A stretch of DNA of 64,000 nucleotides from Candidatus Dadabacteria bacterium (GCA_009840385.1 VXNX01000013.1:510222-574221), one strand, 5' to 3'; counted from the stretch's first letter, positions 1 to 9,814 are shown. The notes: generated from the sequence alone by a model not told the origin. Numbers and translations: made by a program.

Positions 1-802
1 CGTGCTTCGTCAAATCATCGTATATTATGAGCGCATGGCGGCCGGTGTCTCTGAAATACTCTCCCAGTGCACAGCCAGAGAAGGGAGCAAGGAACTGAAA
101 AGGAGCCGGGGTGCTGGCCGTGGCGGAAACTATGGTCGTGTACTTCATGGCATCGTGTTCCTTGAGCTTGTCGACTACCTGCGCTACTGTCGACTGTTTC
201 TGCCCTATGGCCACGTATATGCAGTGAACATCCTCTTCCCTCTGGTTTATTATCGTGTCAATTGCAATAGCGGTCTTTCCGACCTGACGGTCCCCCAGTA
301 TAAGCTCTCTCTGTCCCCTTCCTATCGGTATCATGGAATCGACGGCCTTAAGTCCAGTCTGAAGGGGTTCGTTTACCGACTGGCGGTAAATAACTCCAGG
401 GGCTTTCACCTCGATCTGCCTTGTTTCCGTGGTAGCTATTTCTCCGAGACCGTCAATCGGTCTTCCGAGAGCGTCAACTACCCTTCCGCCAAGAGCGTCT
501 CCGACCGGCACCTCGGCGATGCGGCCTGTGCGCTTTACCGTCCCCCCTTCGCTGAGGTGAGAGTCTTCTCCGAAAAGAGCGACTCCGACATTATCCTCTT
601 CAAGGTTTAGGACAAGTCCGGTGATTCCGCCGTCAAACTCGACGAGCTCTCCCGCTACCGCCTGGTCAAGACCGTAAACCCTGGCAATACCGTCGCCGAC
701 GGAAATAACCGTGCCGACTTCTTCGGTATCAACCTTTCGTTCATAGCCCTTTATCCTGTTTCTCAGAATCTCGCCTATACTTTCTGCTCTTAGTTCCTGC
801 AT
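1..802 (-). CDS. atpA: ATP synthase F1 subunit alpha (partial, C-terminus outside window)
   Basis: Nucleotide-binding, mostly regulatory subunit of the F1 head of the F-type ATP synthase at the cytoplasmic membrane. Reading from 802, the protein starts [13 protein letters not shown] and continues through the N-terminal beta-barrel ([11 protein letters not shown]) into the nucleotide-binding domain, with the P-loop GDRQVGKT and the YVAIGQK segment visible. An AAAGGAGC Shine-Dalgarno lies just upstream of the ATG. About 267 residues are present of a usual ~500; the gene runs off the left edge. It is the last visible gene of the b'-b-delta-alpha run and lies 26 nt downstream of atpH. Confidence 0.97.
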   Translation of the reverse strand, partial: MQELRAESIGEILRNRIKGYERKVDTEEVGTVISVGDGIARVYGLDQAVAGELVEFDGGITGLVLNLEEDNVGVALFGEDSHLSEGGTVKRTGRIAEVPVGDALGGRVVDALGRPIDGLGEIATTETRQIEVKAPGVIYRQSVNEPLQTGLKAVDSMIPIGRGQRELILGDRQVGKTAIAIDTIINQREEDVHCIYVAIGQKQSTVAQVVDKLKEHDAMKYTTIVSATASTPAPFQFLAPFSGCALGEYFRDTGRHALIIYDDLTKH

Positions 803-828
803 TTCTAGCTCCTTTGGAATTATTGGAA

Positions 829-1371
829 TCAGGACGGGGAGAGAACTCCTCTTATTCTCTCAAGTTGCGTCCTAACGCTGTTATCGTAAACCTTGTCTCC
901 CACCTGCGCCTTTATTCCGCCTATCATGGAAGGATCGACCTTAAGCGATACTTCAACCGTTTTTCCGGTCGCCACGCGGAGTGCAGCGCTGAGTCTGTCG
1001 ACATCGCCCGGGCTAAGATCCCTAGCTGAGGTAACCTCGGCCGTCACCTTTCCTACCGCTTCGTCAAGTCTTGCGAGCACGGCTTCCCTTGAACCAAGAA
1101 GAGCCGGAACCTTCTCCATCTCCAAAACGAGCAGAATAAATCTTCTCGTAATATCAAGAAAAGACGCCGCCTCGAGAAAATCCCCCACAACCGCCTTTTT
1201 CTCCTCCATCGAAAACACCGTGCTCAAGAGAACGTCCCTTAGTTCCCCCGAACCGCAGAACCGTTCGAAGAAATTCTCCATGTCGGTTCTTACCCCCGAA
1301 AGCTCGCGCTCATCCGCAGCGGAATCCACAAGTGCCGAGACAAGATCTCTCAGTGTCGCAACTGTTGCCAT
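829..1371 (-). CDS. atpH: ATP synthase F1 subunit delta
   Basis: Peripheral-stalk subunit (OSCP type) linking the b/b' stalk to the top of F1. The 180-residue length is normal for the family. The C-terminal signature [16 protein letters not shown] followed by a TQLERIR helix is the conserved delta end. The ATG lies inside the end of atpF (22 nt overlap) and is preceded by a strong GAGGAAGGA ribosome-binding site, so translation is probably coupled to atpF. A mixed helical N-terminal domain (residues 1-105) precedes the conserved C-terminal domain. Confidence 0.95.
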   Translation of the reverse strand: MATVATLRDLVSALVDSAADERELSGVRTDMENFFERFCGSGELRDVLLSTVFSMEEKKAVVGDFLEAASFLDITRRFILLVLEMEKVPALLGSREAVLARLDEAVGKVTAEVTSARDLSPGDVDRLSAALRVATGKTVEVSLKVDPSMIGGIKAQVGDKVYDNSVRTQLERIRGVLSPS

Positions 1372-1859
1372 TTTCCTTCCTCGATCATTTTTACAAAATC
1401 GTCAACCGAATCGGTCGTAAAATCTGCGTCCACCTTCTCCCTTATCATCTTCTCGGCAAGCACAAGAGCCGAGTCGACCACTTCGGACTGTATCTCGGAA
1501 ACCGCCTTTGTGGTCTCGAGCCGAATAGTATCCTCGACCTCTTTTTTTATCATCTCGCAGCTTTTCTCGGCCGCGGAGACAAGCTCATCCCTCTCGGTCT
1601 CACCCTGCTTTTTTATATTCTCCTGAAGAGCCGCTACCTCGGAGGCCACCGCATCAAGCTTCGCCGAGTATTCTTCAAGCGTCGCTTTCGCCTGCTCGGC
1701 CGCAGCGGCAGCGCGGTCCACTTCCGAGCGGAGTCTTTCTTTTCTGTTTTTCAGGAAGGAAAGAAAGGGCTTCCTGATGAGGTATATAAGAAGACCCATC
1801 AGCAGACCCAGGTTAACGGCGTGCTTTATTACAAACGCCCAATTAAAATGGCTATCCAA
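1350..1859 (-). CDS. atpF: ATP synthase Fo subunit b
   Basis: Stator-stalk subunit: one N-terminal membrane helix (about residues 9-27), then a long charged coiled coil rich in Ala, Glu and Lys to the C-terminus. At 169 residues it has the usual b length. It differs from the upstream b-like gene in having no signal-like leader, which suggests a b/b' heterodimeric stalk as in cyanobacteria, alphaproteobacteria and many deltaproteobacteria. The gene is followed with overlap by atpH. The a and c genes are not in this cluster, so they must lie elsewhere if the enzyme is complete. Confidence 0.94.
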   Translation of the reverse strand: MDSHFNWAFVIKHAVNLGLLMGLLIYLIRKPFLSFLKNRKERLRSEVDRAAAAAEQAKATLEEYSAKLDAVASEVAALQENIKKQGETERDELVSAAEKSCEMIKKEVEDTIRLETTKAVSEIQSEVVDSALVLAEKMIREKVDADFTTDSVDDFVKMIEEGKWQQLRH

Positions 1860-1904
1860 TTCGTGGTTCCCCCGAAAAATTAAAATCCGAATCCGCCCTC
1901 AAAG

Positions 1905-2423
1905 CTATACCCCCTTCCTCAAGACGCGCTGGCTTATTTCCCCGGCAAGTGACTCTATCTCGCCTTGCAGGTCTGCTCTTATCTTCGCTACCTCGCTCTC
2001 AAGAGTCCCTCTCGCCCCCTCAAGTTCCGCCTGAGCGGCCTCTCTTGCCTCAAGAAGCATCTTCGAAGATTCGGCCTGCCCCTGCTGACGGAGTTCGTTT
2101 CTGGTTTCGGTCGCCTGGGCCCTTGCCTCGGCAAGTTTCTCGTTGTACTCGGAAATGGCGCTCTCGGCCTTCCGAGTCATCTCTTCGGCTTCCCTGAGCG
2201 TGCCCGCGGTGAGCTCCTCCCTCCTGTCCCAAACCCCCAGAAGAGGGCGGAACACGAGCCTGTTAAGGAGAAAGAGCGCTATCAGAAAGATAACAAGCTG
2301 AATTACCAGCGTTTGATCGACGCTTAACAGGTTCTCCGCGGCGCTTGCCGGGGGAACAACCGCCAAAGTGAAAATCACAGCATATAACAATGTCTTAAGA
2401 CTGCAGAATCTCATGATTAACAC
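1905..2423 (-). CDS. atpF': ATP synthase Fo subunit b' (second b-type stalk subunit)
   Basis: Second b-type stator subunit, 172 residues. It has an N-terminal hydrophobic stretch resembling a signal sequence (residues 8-28), the true b-type membrane helix (about 37-57) followed by RPLLGVWDRREE, and then a long coiled coil with many Glu/Arg/Ala heptads. The listed start is GTG at 2423; an ATG three codons later (2414) is an equally possible start, since neither has a clear Shine-Dalgarno. It lies 17 nt downstream of the antiporter gene and 45 nt upstream of atpF, so it probably shares a transcript with both. Confidence 0.9.
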   Translation of the reverse strand: MLIMRFCSLKTLLYAVIFTLAVVPPASAAENLLSVDQTLVIQLVIFLIALFLLNRLVFRPLLGVWDRREELTAGTLREAEEMTRKAESAISEYNEKLAEARAQATETRNELRQQGQAESSKMLLEAREAAQAELEGARGTLESEVAKIRADLQGEIESLAGEISQRVLRKGV

Positions 2424-2440
2424 ATCTTCAAGGTTATTTG

Positions 2441-3721
2441 CTAAACCACACTTTCGTTCAGCTCGTGTTCCTTGCTTTCTTTCTCAAACATCCACTTTAG
2501 AAGCGGCGGCACTATGAAAGTTGTCAGTATGACCATAGCCGTGACGGCGGAGAAAAGATCAGTTTTGAAAACGCCGTACACAAGACCGATTTTAGCGAAA
2601 ATAAGCCCAACCTCACCTCTTGGGATCATTCCGACGCCGATTATACTTTTTCTTACACCTTTTTCATAGACCACATAGCCGCTCACGTACTTGCCTATAA
2701 CCGCGACCGCGAAAAGAATTAAAGCGATTGATATTACCATAATATTTTCAGATACAAAGGGGTTAAACACAGAAACATCAACGGCGGCGCCCACCATCAC
2801 GAAGAATATCGGTGCAAAAAAGTGCGAAACGGGCTTCACACCCTCCTCTATCGTTTTGAACTGGTCGGTTTCACGGAGAACCAGACCGGCCGCAAACGCA
2901 CCGACTATGGGGGCCAGAGAAAAAAGATTTGAGCAGTAGGCGTAGACAAAGCAGAAGGCTATTGCCATGATCCAGACGAGGTTGTTTCTATCGATACGGG
3001 CGAAAAACCCGAAAATTCTGGGAGCGACAATCCTGCCGACGACTATGGAAACGGCAAGAAAACCGAAGGCCTTCGCGGTTATAAAGGCCACCGAACCCAA
3101 GGTAATGCCTTCCGCCCCCGCACCGCCTGATTGAAGAGAACTCACTAGACCGCTTACGACCCCGAGAATTATGAGCCCGAGCACATCATCTATTATGGCA
3201 GCTGTAAGGACTATCCTGGCTTCTTTTGTCTGGAGCTGGTCAAGGTCCGCAAGGACCCTGGCCGTGATCCCGACGCTCGTGGCAGTAAGAGTTGCCCCCG
3301 TCACTATGGCCACTAGCCCGACCATGTTGGCTTCAAGGCTGAGTATGGCAAACTTCTGGAAGTAAATTATGGAAAAATATCCAAGCACAAACGGAAGCAC
3401 CACACCAACTATGGCGACAAGCGCAGAGACGGGACCCACTTTTATCAGGTCCGCTAGCCTGGTCTCAAGGCCTATTTCGAAAAGAAGAAGAACGACCCCT
3501 ATTTCCGCAAGAAGGTGAAAAACATCATATCCGACCATGCCTTCCGTAGAGGGAATAAGCGCCAGAACACCCGCGCTCAAAACAACCCCGGCAAGGAGCT
3601 CCCCCAGAACCGAAGGCTGTCCGATTCTTTCAGCCAGCCGGCCGAAGGCCTTGGCAAAAACAAGGATTATCAGAAGATAAAGAATGAATTTTTCTACTGA
3701 TAAATGCTCAACGTATTCCAT
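2441..3721 (-). CDS. CPA2-family cation:proton antiporter
   Basis: Integral membrane antiporter of the monovalent cation:proton antiporter-2 family, 426 residues with about 12 hydrophobic segments. Family hallmarks are RIGQPSVLGELLAGVVLS near residues 30-50, the ion-site AAIIDDVLGL (DD around residues 178-179) and the late MIPRGEVGL motif. There is no cytosolic RCK/TrkA-N domain, unlike the KefB-type gene at 56660-58435. It probably exchanges Na+ or K+ for H+. The gene runs in the same direction as, and just upstream of, the ATP synthase genes, so cation traffic and ATP synthesis may be co-expressed. Specific ion preference cannot be read from sequence. Confidence 0.88.
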   Translation of the reverse strand: MEYVEHLSVEKFILYLLIILVFAKAFGRLAERIGQPSVLGELLAGVVLSAGVLALIPSTEGMVGYDVFHLLAEIGVVLLLFEIGLETRLADLIKVGPVSALVAIVGVVLPFVLGYFSIIYFQKFAILSLEANMVGLVAIVTGATLTATSVGITARVLADLDQLQTKEARIVLTAAIIDDVLGLIILGVVSGLVSSLQSGGAGAEGITLGSVAFITAKAFGFLAVSIVVGRIVAPRIFGFFARIDRNNLVWIMAIAFCFVYAYCSNLFSLAPIVGAFAAGLVLRETDQFKTIEEGVKPVSHFFAPIFFVMVGAAVDVSVFNPFVSENIMVISIALILFAVAVIGKYVSGYVVYEKGVRKSIIGVGMIPRGEVGLIFAKIGLVYGVFKTDLFSAVTAMVILTTFIVPPLLKWMFEKESKEHELNESVV

Positions 3722-3848
3722 TGTCTCGTCTTGGGAAATTCGGGGGTTTCGTCAGATTAGAAAGCAGTTTACTATCATAAAACGGGGGGACTGTCAAAAA
3801 AGACTTGTCGGTTTATCTCAGCATATTAAGTTTAGGGTTAAGAGAATT

Positions 3849-3878
3849 TTGCATTTTCTGAATTTATCGACATATTTT
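3849..3878 (+). promoter_or_regulatory. Predicted leaderless promoter of pyruvate kinase
   Basis: TTGCAT (3849-3854), an 18 nt spacer and TATTTT (3873-3878) lie such that transcription would begin at or next to the ATG at 3886. The 20 nt before the ATG contain no purine-rich Shine-Dalgarno. Both boxes are imperfect, so this is the weakest member of the leaderless set. Confidence 0.4.
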
Positions 3879-3885
3879 CCCGCTT

Positions 3886-5292
3886 ATGAGACCTTCTAGA
3901 AAAACCAAGATAATCTGTACCGCCGGCCCTTCCACAAGCTCGTACGAGATGCTGACGAAAATGTACGAGGCGGGCATGAACGCCGTACGTCTTAATATGT
4001 CGCACGGCACTCACGAAAGCCACCTTGAAGTAATCAACACGGTGAAATCCATCAACAGTGAAGTCGAAGATTCAATCGCCCTGATACTTGACACGCAGGG
4101 ACCCGAGATCAGAACCGGAGTTCTGCAAAGTGATCTGCATATAAGCGAGGGAGACGTAATTACAGTGTCCGTAAGACCCGGTGACGTCGAAGAATCCTCA
4201 ATTCATATTAACTATGAGGACATTATCAACGAAGTTCAGATAGGGGAGAAGATAACCGTGGACAACGGTCTCATAAATCTGGAAGTGCTCAAGAAGGACC
4301 ACGGAACTATGAAATGCAAGGTAATCGACGGCGGAACCATGAAGAGCAAACGCCACGTCAATCTGCCCGGGGTAAAAGTCAATCTTCCTTCAATAACGGA
4401 TAAGGACAAGGCGGACATAGAATTCGGAGTCAAAAACGAAGTCGATTACATAGCCCTTTCCTTTGTGAGGGAAGCGCAAGACGTTTTGGATCTCAAAAAA
4501 CTGCTAGGACCCGACGGGGAGGGAATAAAAATCATCTCCAAAATCGAAGATCAGGAAGGGGTGCGCAATGTAGAGGAAATCGTCGAGGCATCAGACGCGG
4601 TAATGGTCGCCAGGGGAGATCTGGGCATTGAAATAAGCATCGAGGAATTGCCGGACGTGCAGAGAGTGATAGTCGGCAAATGCCAAGAGAAAGGCAAAAG
4701 AGTCATAGTAGCCACCCACCTTCTCGAATCAATGATCGATAACCCGATTCCTACCCGGGCTGAAGTAACGGACGTCTCAAACGCGGTCTATGAAGATGTG
4801 GACGCACTTATGCTCTCGGGGGAGACGACAATCGGGAAACACCCCATAAGGTCAATAGAGCATCTCGACAAAATAGCCTTAAGGGCAGAGAGCCTCAGGA
4901 GTCTGCAGATGGGCAAGCTTCTTGTTAAGCAAGATCTCAAACAGCATATAGCGGCTTCGGCAGTTGAACTCGCCGAATCAATTGACGCCAAATGCCTGGT
5001 CGTAATAACGAAAAAAGGATTGATGGCTCAACTGACGACAAACTGCAGGCCGGCCAAAACACCTATTCATGCGGTAACTTTCGATAGCAGAATAAAACGG
5101 CAACTGTCTCTGAACAGAGCCGTAATCGCGCATCGCATGGATGAATCCGAGGATCCCGAGGGGAGGACCCAAGAAGCATTCGAACTTCTGAAGAAAAAGC
5201 GGATATTAAATCCGGGTGACCGAGTCGTGTTAGTATCCGACGTCATAACGACTGCCGGCATAGACTCAATCCAGCTAAGAGAGATAGGGTAA
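3886..5292 (+). CDS. pyk: Pyruvate kinase
   Basis: Catalyses phosphoenolpyruvate + ADP to pyruvate + ATP, the last step of glycolysis. The 468-residue protein has the usual order: N-terminal barrel strands with AGPSTSS and VRLNMSHGTHE, the ILDTQGPEIRTG motif, a B domain, the catalytic ISKIEDQEG lysine region, VARGDLGIEI (Mg2+/substrate site) and LMLSGETTIGKHP, then a C-terminal allosteric-type domain. No fusion or truncation. The ATG has no Shine-Dalgarno and a -10-like box ends 7 nt upstream. It is divergent from the antiporter and convergent with the DASS transporter. Confidence 0.97.
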   Translation: MRPSRKTKIICTAGPSTSSYEMLTKMYEAGMNAVRLNMSHGTHESHLEVINTVKSINSEVEDSIALILDTQGPEIRTGVLQSDLHISEGDVITVSVRPGDVEESSIHINYEDIINEVQIGEKITVDNGLINLEVLKKDHGTMKCKVIDGGTMKSKRHVNLPGVKVNLPSITDKDKADIEFGVKNEVDYIALSFVREAQDVLDLKKLLGPDGEGIKIISKIEDQEGVRNVEEIVEASDAVMVARGDLGIEISIEELPDVQRVIVGKCQEKGKRVIVATHLLESMIDNPIPTRAEVTDVSNAVYEDVDALMLSGETTIGKHPIRSIEHLDKIALRAESLRSLQMGKLLVKQDLKQHIAASAVELAESIDAKCLVVITKKGLMAQLTTNCRPAKTPIHAVTFDSRIKRQLSLNRAVIAHRMDESEDPEGRTQEAFELLKKKRILNPGDRVVLVSDVITTAGIDSIQLREIG

Positions 5293-5308
5293 AGGAATTT
5301 AACTCTGC

Positions 5309-6706
5309 TTAAAGCAAAACCGCACACACAGCCGTAATAATAAACGCGCCGATAAAATTAAGCACTACCCCCTTCCTCGCCATCACCCTAGCCGGGAAGG
5401 CTCCTGTGCTGAATACCACAACGTTCGGCGCAGTCGCAACCGGAAGCATGAACGCGCAGCTTGCGCTCATCGCCGCGGGGACCATAAGCAGGGCCGGTTC
5501 AATGTCCATCGCCATCGCGGTAGCAGCCAGAATCGGCATCATCAGAGTTGTGGTTGCGGTATTGCTCGTGAGTTCCGTGAGAAAAGTAATCGTAAGGCAG
5601 ATAATGGCCAGTATCAAAACGATGTGCAAAACGCCAAGACCGGAAAGAGCTTCGCCGAGCGCAATGCTTAACCCGGACGAGATAAAAGCCTTTGCAATCG
5701 CGATACCGCCACCGAACAAAATGAGCATTCCCCAAGGAATGTCGCTTGCCGTATCCCAGTCAAGCAACCTGCCTCCCTTGCCGTTTGGGACGAGAAACAT
5801 CACTATAACGGCTGCAAGCGCCACACTGGCATCGGTCGCTCCAGGAACTCCAAACCAAGTTTTCCAACCGCCAAACGGCTCGCTGCGCGTCATCCAGGCA
5901 ACTGCAGTGAGTAGGAAGACAATCAGCACGCGCATCTCGTGAGCACTCCACTTCCCCACTTCCGGCATGGTGAAGCTGCCCGAACCGCTAAGATGCCGAG
6001 TTAGGTAGAACCCGATTATGGGAACGAAAATCACGACAACCGGAATTCCCCAGCTCATCCAAGTGAGAAACGGGATTTCCGCCCCGGTGTTCTGGAAATA
6101 AATCTCGCTGAACACTAGGTTGGGGGGAGTTCCTATGGGCGTTCCTATCCCTCCGACACTCGCCGCGTGTGCTATGCCGAGCAACAGTGGCACCGCTAGC
6201 GTTTTGTCTTTGGCTTTTTCCAGCACGGCTATGGCCACGGGGAGCATCATAAGAGTGGTGGCGGTGTTTGAAATCCACATGCTTAACACCGCCGAGGCTG
6301 CCATAAAACCGAATACCAGCCGCCTGTTGCTTGACCCTCCGAAAAAACTGACCATGGTGAGCGCTATGCGCCTGTGGGCTCCGCTGCCCGCCATCGCCGT
6401 TGACAGTATGAATCCGCCGAGAAGGAGCAATATAAGAGGAGCCCCATAGGATTCACTGATTTCCCTCGGAGAAAGAACACCCAGAATCGGAAACAGTGCA
6501 AATGGCAACAGGGAAGTCACAGGAATCGGCACGGGTTCAAAAATCCACCACACCGCACATACGGCGGAAACCGCGGCAGTCCAGCACGCGTCACTCTCCC
6601 ACCCAAGGGATTTTAGCGTGAAAAAAAGGACGGCCCCGAGAACAGGACCCATGATGAGAAAAAAAAGAGAGAGTCCGCTGGTCGGAAACTGTTTTTTTCC
6701 GCACAT
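5309..6706 (-). CDS. DASS/SLC13-family sodium-coupled carboxylate transporter
   Basis: Sodium:dicarboxylate (or sulfate) symporter of the divalent anion:sodium family, 465 residues, 11-12 membrane segments. Two SNT-type motifs are visible, ISNTATTLMMLP near residue 145 and TSNTATTTLMMP near 390, which in this family build the Na+ and carboxylate sites. Likely substrates are C4 dicarboxylates such as succinate or malate, by family knowledge. The start codon follows the gshA stop with one intervening base, so it is the last gene of the six-gene run from 11901. Uptake of C4 acids would fit the oxaloacetate decarboxylase pump elsewhere in the window. Confidence 0.9.
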   Translation of the reverse strand: MCGKKQFPTSGLSLFFLIMGPVLGAVLFFTLKSLGWESDACWTAAVSAVCAVWWIFEPVPIPVTSLLPFALFPILGVLSPREISESYGAPLILLLLGGFILSTAMAGSGAHRRIALTMVSFFGGSSNRRLVFGFMAASAVLSMWISNTATTLMMLPVAIAVLEKAKDKTLAVPLLLGIAHAASVGGIGTPIGTPPNLVFSEIYFQNTGAEIPFLTWMSWGIPVVVIFVPIIGFYLTRHLSGSGSFTMPEVGKWSAHEMRVLIVFLLTAVAWMTRSEPFGGWKTWFGVPGATDASVALAAVIVMFLVPNGKGGRLLDWDTASDIPWGMLILFGGGIAIAKAFISSGLSIALGEALSGLGVLHIVLILAIICLTITFLTELTSNTATTTLMMPILAATAMAMDIEPALLMVPAAMSASCAFMLPVATAPNVVVFSTGAFPARVMARKGVVLNFIGAFIITAVCAVLL

Positions 6707-6707
6707 T

Positions 6708-7928
6708 TCAGCAATCCACGTCTCTCAGCACCTTTTCTATCTCGTAACCCGCTGCTATGGTCGCAACCTTGGAAACAAGATCAAACGTTGACGGAATCCC
6801 GTTTGGCGAAGAGGTCTCACACGGCAGAAACTCCATCCCTTTTGAATTAAGGTTCTCAAGTTCACTCCGAAGAGGATTAACCCTGTAGAACATCCCCGCC
6901 ACTTGGGACTGAACGAGGTAAACAACGGGCTCGCCGACAAGACCGTCCCCGACGCGAAGCGATGTCGGCACACCCTCCTGTATGACAACGTCCCGAACAG
7001 GTACTCCTCCTTTTGAAACCCGCATTCTCTTCCTGTCGCGCGAGTTCATCCGCACTATGCTTTGCGGATCGATGACACTCGCAACAGCCATGCCGTAGGT
7101 CCCCGAATTGCTTTTGACGAAAAGTGAAGGCTCGTGATCTATGCCTCTTTTCGAATACTCGTCTTTGACTATTGAAAGAACTTCGCCGGCCCTTGCAGAA
7201 ACCCGCTCCCTGTCCTCGGGAAAATCGAAATCCACCCCGCTTTCCAAGACAGTTTCAACCGACATCACCCAGGGATCAACCTCCAGTATTTCGGCAAGTT
7301 CGCTGCAGAGACGATTATAAAACTCAAAATGTACGTCTTTTTTTCTCGCATGCCATCCTATTTCAACGGGCGGCAAGACGGGCTGGCGCAAATTATGAAG
7401 CGTCTTCGGACATCTTTCCGAAAAATCGTTGTTTATCATTACAATATCAGGAACGAAGCCGTCTATTTTTGCCAAGCCTCCCTCCTGAAAAACCCGTTTC
7501 GCCTCGATTACCTTCCCGCTTGCCGAACTGAACGAGACGCTTTCTCTTCGAAACTCCTCATTCGCGATTCCGACCTCTACCTCGTAGTCCTCGTCCTCCA
7601 GAACAGATTTTATTACCAAGACGTTTTCCCAGTAGTGGGTGTTCTTAGTATTCAACTCGGGAACCAAGAGAATTTTTTGGGCACTTGGATACCTGGAAAA
7701 AAGATATTCTCTGAAAAGCTTTCCAGCATTTTTCCTGAACCCTTCGGAAAGATTGTTAAAGCCCGCGGGAAAAACGTTGGTATCTATAGGGGCGATTTTG
7801 TGCTCGGAGAAACGCAGGTCGACGGAACTGTAAAGCGGCACCATAACCTTTTCGCAATGAGACCCTATCCAGCGGGAAATCTCCTCACTCTTGCCTTCTA
7901 TACTTTTTTCAAGCTGCTCCATAAACAT
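6708..7928 (-). CDS. gshA: Glutamate-cysteine ligase, ATP-grasp-like GshA type
   Basis: Proposed first step of glutathione synthesis, joining Glu and Cys. The 406-residue protein matches the uncommon GshA family first seen in acidithiobacilli, not the E. coli or plant types. I recognise it by IAPIDTNVFPAGFNNL near residue 50, the VMINNDFS segment, PPVEIGWHARKK, SLFVKSNSGTYGMAV and the RVNPLRSELENLNSKG end. No gshB is nearby. Genes upstream and downstream (DsbA-like, RDD, DASS) are spaced 1-22 nt, indicating one transcript. Start is ATG 7928, with an alternative ATG two codons later. Confidence 0.85.
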   Translation of the reverse strand: MFMEQLEKSIEGKSEEISRWIGSHCEKVMVPLYSSVDLRFSEHKIAPIDTNVFPAGFNNLSEGFRKNAGKLFREYLFSRYPSAQKILLVPELNTKNTHYWENVLVIKSVLEDEDYEVEVGIANEEFRRESVSFSSASGKVIEAKRVFQEGGLAKIDGFVPDIVMINNDFSERCPKTLHNLRQPVLPPVEIGWHARKKDVHFEFYNRLCSELAEILEVDPWVMSVETVLESGVDFDFPEDRERVSARAGEVLSIVKDEYSKRGIDHEPSLFVKSNSGTYGMAVASVIDPQSIVRMNSRDRKRMRVSKGGVPVRDVVIQEGVPTSLRVGDGLVGEPVVYLVQSQVAGMFYRVNPLRSELENLNSKGMEFLPCETSSPNGIPSTFDLVSKVATIAAGYEIEKVLRDVDC

Positions 7929-7934
7929 CGTACG

Positions 7935-8732
7935 CTATGAGACCCTTACGACGAAAGTTCCGCAGAGCCTGTCACTGAGAGTCTTGCGTTGAGGATCAGG
8001 TACCGCCAGTGCAAAACCCAAAAAAACCGTGGCCACGGAAAAAACCCAGCCTATCCACCTGAGTAAGTTTGCCTGAAACCCGGCAAGTGAACCGTCCTGC
8101 ATCACGACCCGAATACCCGCAACCGCATTTCCGAGAGTCGTTCCGCACAAGAAGGGAAGAAAAATAAAATAAGTGGTCGCCAAGATATAAGCGCAAAGAC
8201 ATACCCATCCCCATATGGAAACAAACTCGCTGAAACCCGGGAAAAAAGTCTCTCCGATCAGGTGCGCTCCCGAGAGAAGCGCAACAGCAGCCACGCAGAG
8301 AGTAAACAGAAGATCAACGGAGAACGCGAAAAATCTCTCTCCGAAAGTCGCAGGCACCATTCCGTGGGGCAGCGGCGGGGGACTCTCCTTTTCTATTTCT
8401 TCTTCCTTTGCTTCCGCCTCTACCTCCGCGATTTCCTCTCCCAGGTCCCTTTCAAACCTGAGAAAATCCTCCATCTCCTCTGTCTCATCCGCCGCCAAAC
8501 CCTCGTCCCGAAGCTCATCCGGGGCGCCAAGCTCGCTCAGGGCTTCAACAGTCTCGGACCAGGTAAGAACGCCGCTGGGTGCGAGTTCTCTGTCCCCGCC
8601 AATAACCACCTCCGTACTCAGCTCGTCTTCGTAGAGATACTTAAAAATAGGCACTGGTGACAGGACGGCTCCACATTTCTTGCATTCCTCAAGATAATCG
8701 AAGCTTGTGTAACCGCACTCAGGACATTTCAT
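7935..8732 (-). CDS. Zinc-ribbon plus RDD-family membrane protein
   Basis: 265 residues. The N-terminus has a CPxCG-x(11)-CKKCG zinc ribbon (residues 3-21). An acidic, Glu-rich linker (about 60-118) follows, and then an RDD domain with three or four membrane helices (about 135-250), whose Arg and Asp positions appear in ERFFAFSVDLLF and the later GIRVVMQDG/LSDRLCGTFVV segments. RDD proteins are of uncertain function; some act in ion transport. A zinc ribbon fused to RDD suggests a regulatory or anchoring N-terminus. It is placed between the DsbA-like gene and gshA in one operon. Confidence 0.8.
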   Translation of the reverse strand: MKCPECGYTSFDYLEECKKCGAVLSPVPIFKYLYEDELSTEVVIGGDRELAPSGVLTWSETVEALSELGAPDELRDEGLAADETEEMEDFLRFERDLGEEIAEVEAEAKEEEIEKESPPPLPHGMVPATFGERFFAFSVDLLFTLCVAAVALLSGAHLIGETFFPGFSEFVSIWGWVCLCAYILATTYFIFLPFLCGTTLGNAVAGIRVVMQDGSLAGFQANLLRWIGWVFSVATVFLGFALAVPDPQRKTLSDRLCGTFVVRVS

Positions 8733-8751
8733 GGTCAGGATCTTGCGGAGG

Positions 8752-9792
8752 CTATCTCCCGGAGCGCTCGGAGTTCAGGGAGAGACGGTAATCCACGGCA
8801 TTTCTGATCGCCTTTATGTTGGCCCCTCCCGAGATCACGAAACCATCAACAACGAATGTCGGCGTGCCGCTTACCCCGATCGATTTGCCTTCCTTCATAT
8901 CCGAAGCAACCCTGCGTTTGGCCTGCTCGGATTTTACGCACTCATTGTATTTTTTCATGTCGACCCCGAGCCCGCGTGCCAGCCCCTCAAGGGTCTTTTT
9001 AGCGTTGGCCACCTTTATCTCGCCCTGCTTTTCGAAAATGGCGTCGTGGAACTTCCAGAATTTCTCGTTCGACTGGTCATAGACGCAAAGAGAAGCAATC
9101 GAGGCTTCTTCGGCCCACTTGTGAAAGGAAAGCGGAAACTGCTTGTAAAAGAACTTGACTTTGCCTTTGTAATCCTTAAGAAAATCGGCCATCTGGTTCG
9201 CGGCTCTCGCACAGTAGCCGCACTGAAAATCCGAGTACTCAACCACCGTTACCTGGGCCTTGGGATCTCCTTTTGAAGGAACATTCTCAAGAGAGATTTT
9301 CCGGGCGGTCTCGGCGGCGGGATCCGCATCGAGATTTTCAAGATCGCCGACCATTATTGTTTTGCCATCGCCGGAAATCAGAATCGGAACCTGCCCGCCT
9401 TCAGTGGCAAGAAGCCCTCTCCTCATTCCTTCCACGCCAGTTTCCTCCATCTCATCCACCTTTACAGTGGGAGCACTGCCCATTATCAAAAACCTGCTGT
9501 CGCGGCTTACGAAAAACGGGTACGTCCTGCTTCGGCCATCGGGAAACCCGACCTGATATCCGCCTTCCCTGAATCCCTTTATATCAGAATCCTTCACTTT
9601 GACTACCTTTACTGTGAAACCACCGGGCAGATAAACCCCGTAGCGGTTCTTGAAGTGGTGCTCAAGTTTCCCGACATCAACGTTGTCGAGCGCGAAGAGG
9701 CTCCCGGGGAAAAGAAAAAACACGGCTAAAATAACCGATGCGGCTGTCGCCAGAATTGATTTTCTCATTTTCGAAGCAAGTATTTTTTCCAT
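8752..9792 (-). CDS. Exported DsbA-family thiol:disulfide oxidoreductase
   Basis: 346-residue periplasmic thioredoxin-fold protein. It has an N-terminal signal anchor (about 10-34), a DsbC-like or unassigned N-terminal region (about 38-165), and then a DsbA/BdbD-type thioredoxin domain with active site CGYC (C191, C194) and cis-proline motif GVSGTPTFVVDG. The helical insertion expected in DsbA-family proteins lies between. It probably oxidises or isomerises cysteines in exported proteins. An AAGGAG site precedes the ATG. The position next to gshA suggests thiol homeostasis as a shared theme, which is inference. Confidence 0.87.
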   Translation of the reverse strand: MEKILASKMRKSILATAASVILAVFFLFPGSLFALDNVDVGKLEHHFKNRYGVYLPGGFTVKVVKVKDSDIKGFREGGYQVGFPDGRSRTYPFFVSRDSRFLIMGSAPTVKVDEMEETGVEGMRRGLLATEGGQVPILISGDGKTIMVGDLENLDADPAAETARKISLENVPSKGDPKAQVTVVEYSDFQCGYCARAANQMADFLKDYKGKVKFFYKQFPLSFHKWAEEASIASLCVYDQSNEKFWKFHDAIFEKQGEIKVANAKKTLEGLARGLGVDMKKYNECVKSEQAKRRVASDMKEGKSIGVSGTPTFVVDGFVISGGANIKAIRNAVDYRLSLNSERSGR

Positions 9793-9814
9793 AAGAATGA
9801 AAGCTCCTTGTCAG